Shown one piece after another: positions 21,840 to 22,336 of a DNA stretch of 22,336 nt; positions within the stretch are counted from its first letter, which is position 1; each line of letters begins with the position of its first letter. Location: the NCBI GenBank assembly GCA_052273845.1, contig DAVZHM010000024.1, positions 1-22,336 on the forward strand. The letters run 5' to 3'. A program made the translations under genes and the position numbers. The notes below the pieces were generated by a model, which was not told the DNA's origin, did no database searches, and saw nothing but the letters and a program-made list of their open reading frames with translations. Source of the stretch: Fimenecus sp052273845 (GTDB taxonomy: Bacteria; Bacillota; Clostridia; Oscillospirales; Acutalibacteraceae).

Positions 21840-22230
21840 TTACTCTCCTACTGCGTTTAAATCAAGCGTTGCATTATAATCGTCCAAATCATAATTGCCT
21901 GCGGAATTCTTGAGAATATTATACAAACCCGCCTTTTCCCCGTCAATGGTTTTTACGCTGATTTTTTTCAAAATCGGGTGGAAACGCTTTACAAAGCGCA
22001 AGAAAACATCACCTTTGGGTGTGCCTTCTTTAAAGGTTTAATTGCCTGCAAACACACCGCGCACAAGTTCGGCAATATAGGACTTCAACAGCATTTTCCG
22101 AATGGATTTGTCGCATTTTATCCATATCGTGACTGCCGTAAAGATATACTCTATCACCGAAAACATGAGGCTCACCGTCAGGTATATACTCATTCAGCGG
22201 AAAAAACGGATTGAATACTTGTTTTTTCAT
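21840..22230 (-). pseudogene. GH43-like gene fragment joined to an unrecognised coding tail
   Basis: The gene starts with a good ribosome site (GGAG, 6 bases) and MKKQVFNPFFPLNEYIPDGE, then PHVFGDRVYLYGSHD, the N-terminus of a GH43-type glycosidase. After about 36-40 residues the family match stops and the frame runs to TAA at 22030; GH43 proteins are normally 300 or more residues. In another frame, sequence that looks coding continues (KCDKSIRKMLLKSYIAELVR, then a TAA at 22038-22040, then TFKEGTPKGDVFLRFVKRF, and so on to TAA at 21840). I do not recognise that tail. A deletion joining two genes plus a nonsense change would explain the arrangement. Confidence 0.65.
21918..21946 (-). promoter_or_regulatory. 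Promoter of the GH36 gene inside the upstream remnant
   Basis: On the minus strand TTGACG (21941-21946), 17 bases, TATAAT (21918-21923), about 75 bases ahead of the galactosidase ATG. It lies within the coding-like tail of the GH43 remnant, so it may have kept the galactosidase gene expressed after the upstream gene broke. Confidence 0.65.
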
Positions 22231-22260
22231 TTCATTCTCCATTAAAACTGAAACGGCATT

Positions 22261-22336
22261 TCATCCGGATACGGTGAGCAGCTCATTTTGAACTTCAGCG
22301 ATTTTGCCGAGGTATTCCTCCGAGAGGTAGGGGTTG
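22261..22336 (-). CDS. C-terminal end of an upstream gene, frame uncertain
   Basis: Minus-strand sequence at the window edge reads NPYLSEEYLGKIAEVQNELL and then TVSG followed by TGA at 22261-22263. A second frame ends SPYPDEMPFQF before TAA about 10 bases further down, and also looks natural, so there may be a frameshift. It ends about 30 bases before the GH43-like start and was probably in the same operon. No function can be assigned. Confidence 0.35.
   Translation of the reverse strand, partial: NPYLSEEYLGKIAEVQNELLTVSG

Overview
The window looks like chromosome of a low-to-mid-GC Gram-positive anaerobe of the class Clostridia, most likely an Oscillospiraceae/Ruminococcaceae-type gut bacterium. 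This rests on the gene content (greA-lysS, an ftsE-ftsX-M23-S41 cell-wall cluster, a CdaR/PucR-type regulator, FucO, and GH95/GH36/GH43 glycosidase genes or remnants), strong AGGAGG-type ribosome sites and sigma-A-like promoters. No tRNA, rRNA, CRISPR array, phage gene or intact transposase was seen. Taxonomy is inferred, not measured.

Layout. 1-1.17 kb: a MerR-family regulator with an elongated 19-bp promoter spacer carrying a dyad, followed by a terminator and the first codons of another gene. 1.3-3.4 kb: greA and lysS, read leftward from a consensus promoter. 3.4-4.2 kb: an unrecognised, possibly Rossmann-like protein whose ribosome site lies in a hairpin. 4.2-8.7 kb: a tight operon ftsE-ftsX-M23 peptidase-S41 peptidase. 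The M23 enzyme keeps its zinc and catalytic residues, while the S41 member lacks both the nucleophilic Ser and the catalytic Lys, so it looks like a pseudoprotease. FtsE has an extra acidic, repeat-containing tail of about 115 residues. The operon promoter overlaps a sequence that fits the WalR (YycF) consensus exactly and is followed by a leader hairpin with a U-tract. 8.9-10.1 kb: a CdaR/PucR-type regulator. 10.25-11.25 kb: two overlapping, related genes for membrane-anchored proteins ending in an Ada-like zinc module. 11.27-14.3 kb: a Crp/Fnr-like regulator co-transcribed with a SsuA/TauA-type lipoprotein, permease and ATPase.

14.3-15.26 kb is non-coding or decayed: a possible small RNA, a perfect 22-bp operator beside a truncated marR, and a hairpin-rich repeat region with a possible three-way junction. 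fucO (lactaldehyde reductase) follows, with its own promoter and terminator.

The right-hand 6 kb shows gene decay around sugar utilisation. An HTH/desulfoferrodoxin-like gene has a TGG-to-TGA nonsense codon. A full-length GH95 (alpha-L-fucosidase family) gene carries three -1 frameshifts and three in-frame stops. A GH43-like gene is cut off after about 40 codons. In between, a GH36 alpha-galactosidase is intact. The linkage of fucO to a dying fucosidase suggests a fucose-using locus that is being lost.

The observations I consider most worth testing are the dead S41 protein inside an FtsEX operon with an intact M23 enzyme, the WalR-like box on that operon, and the paired Ada-like zinc proteins. 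All calls come from reading the sequence and remembered family motifs; no database search was possible.
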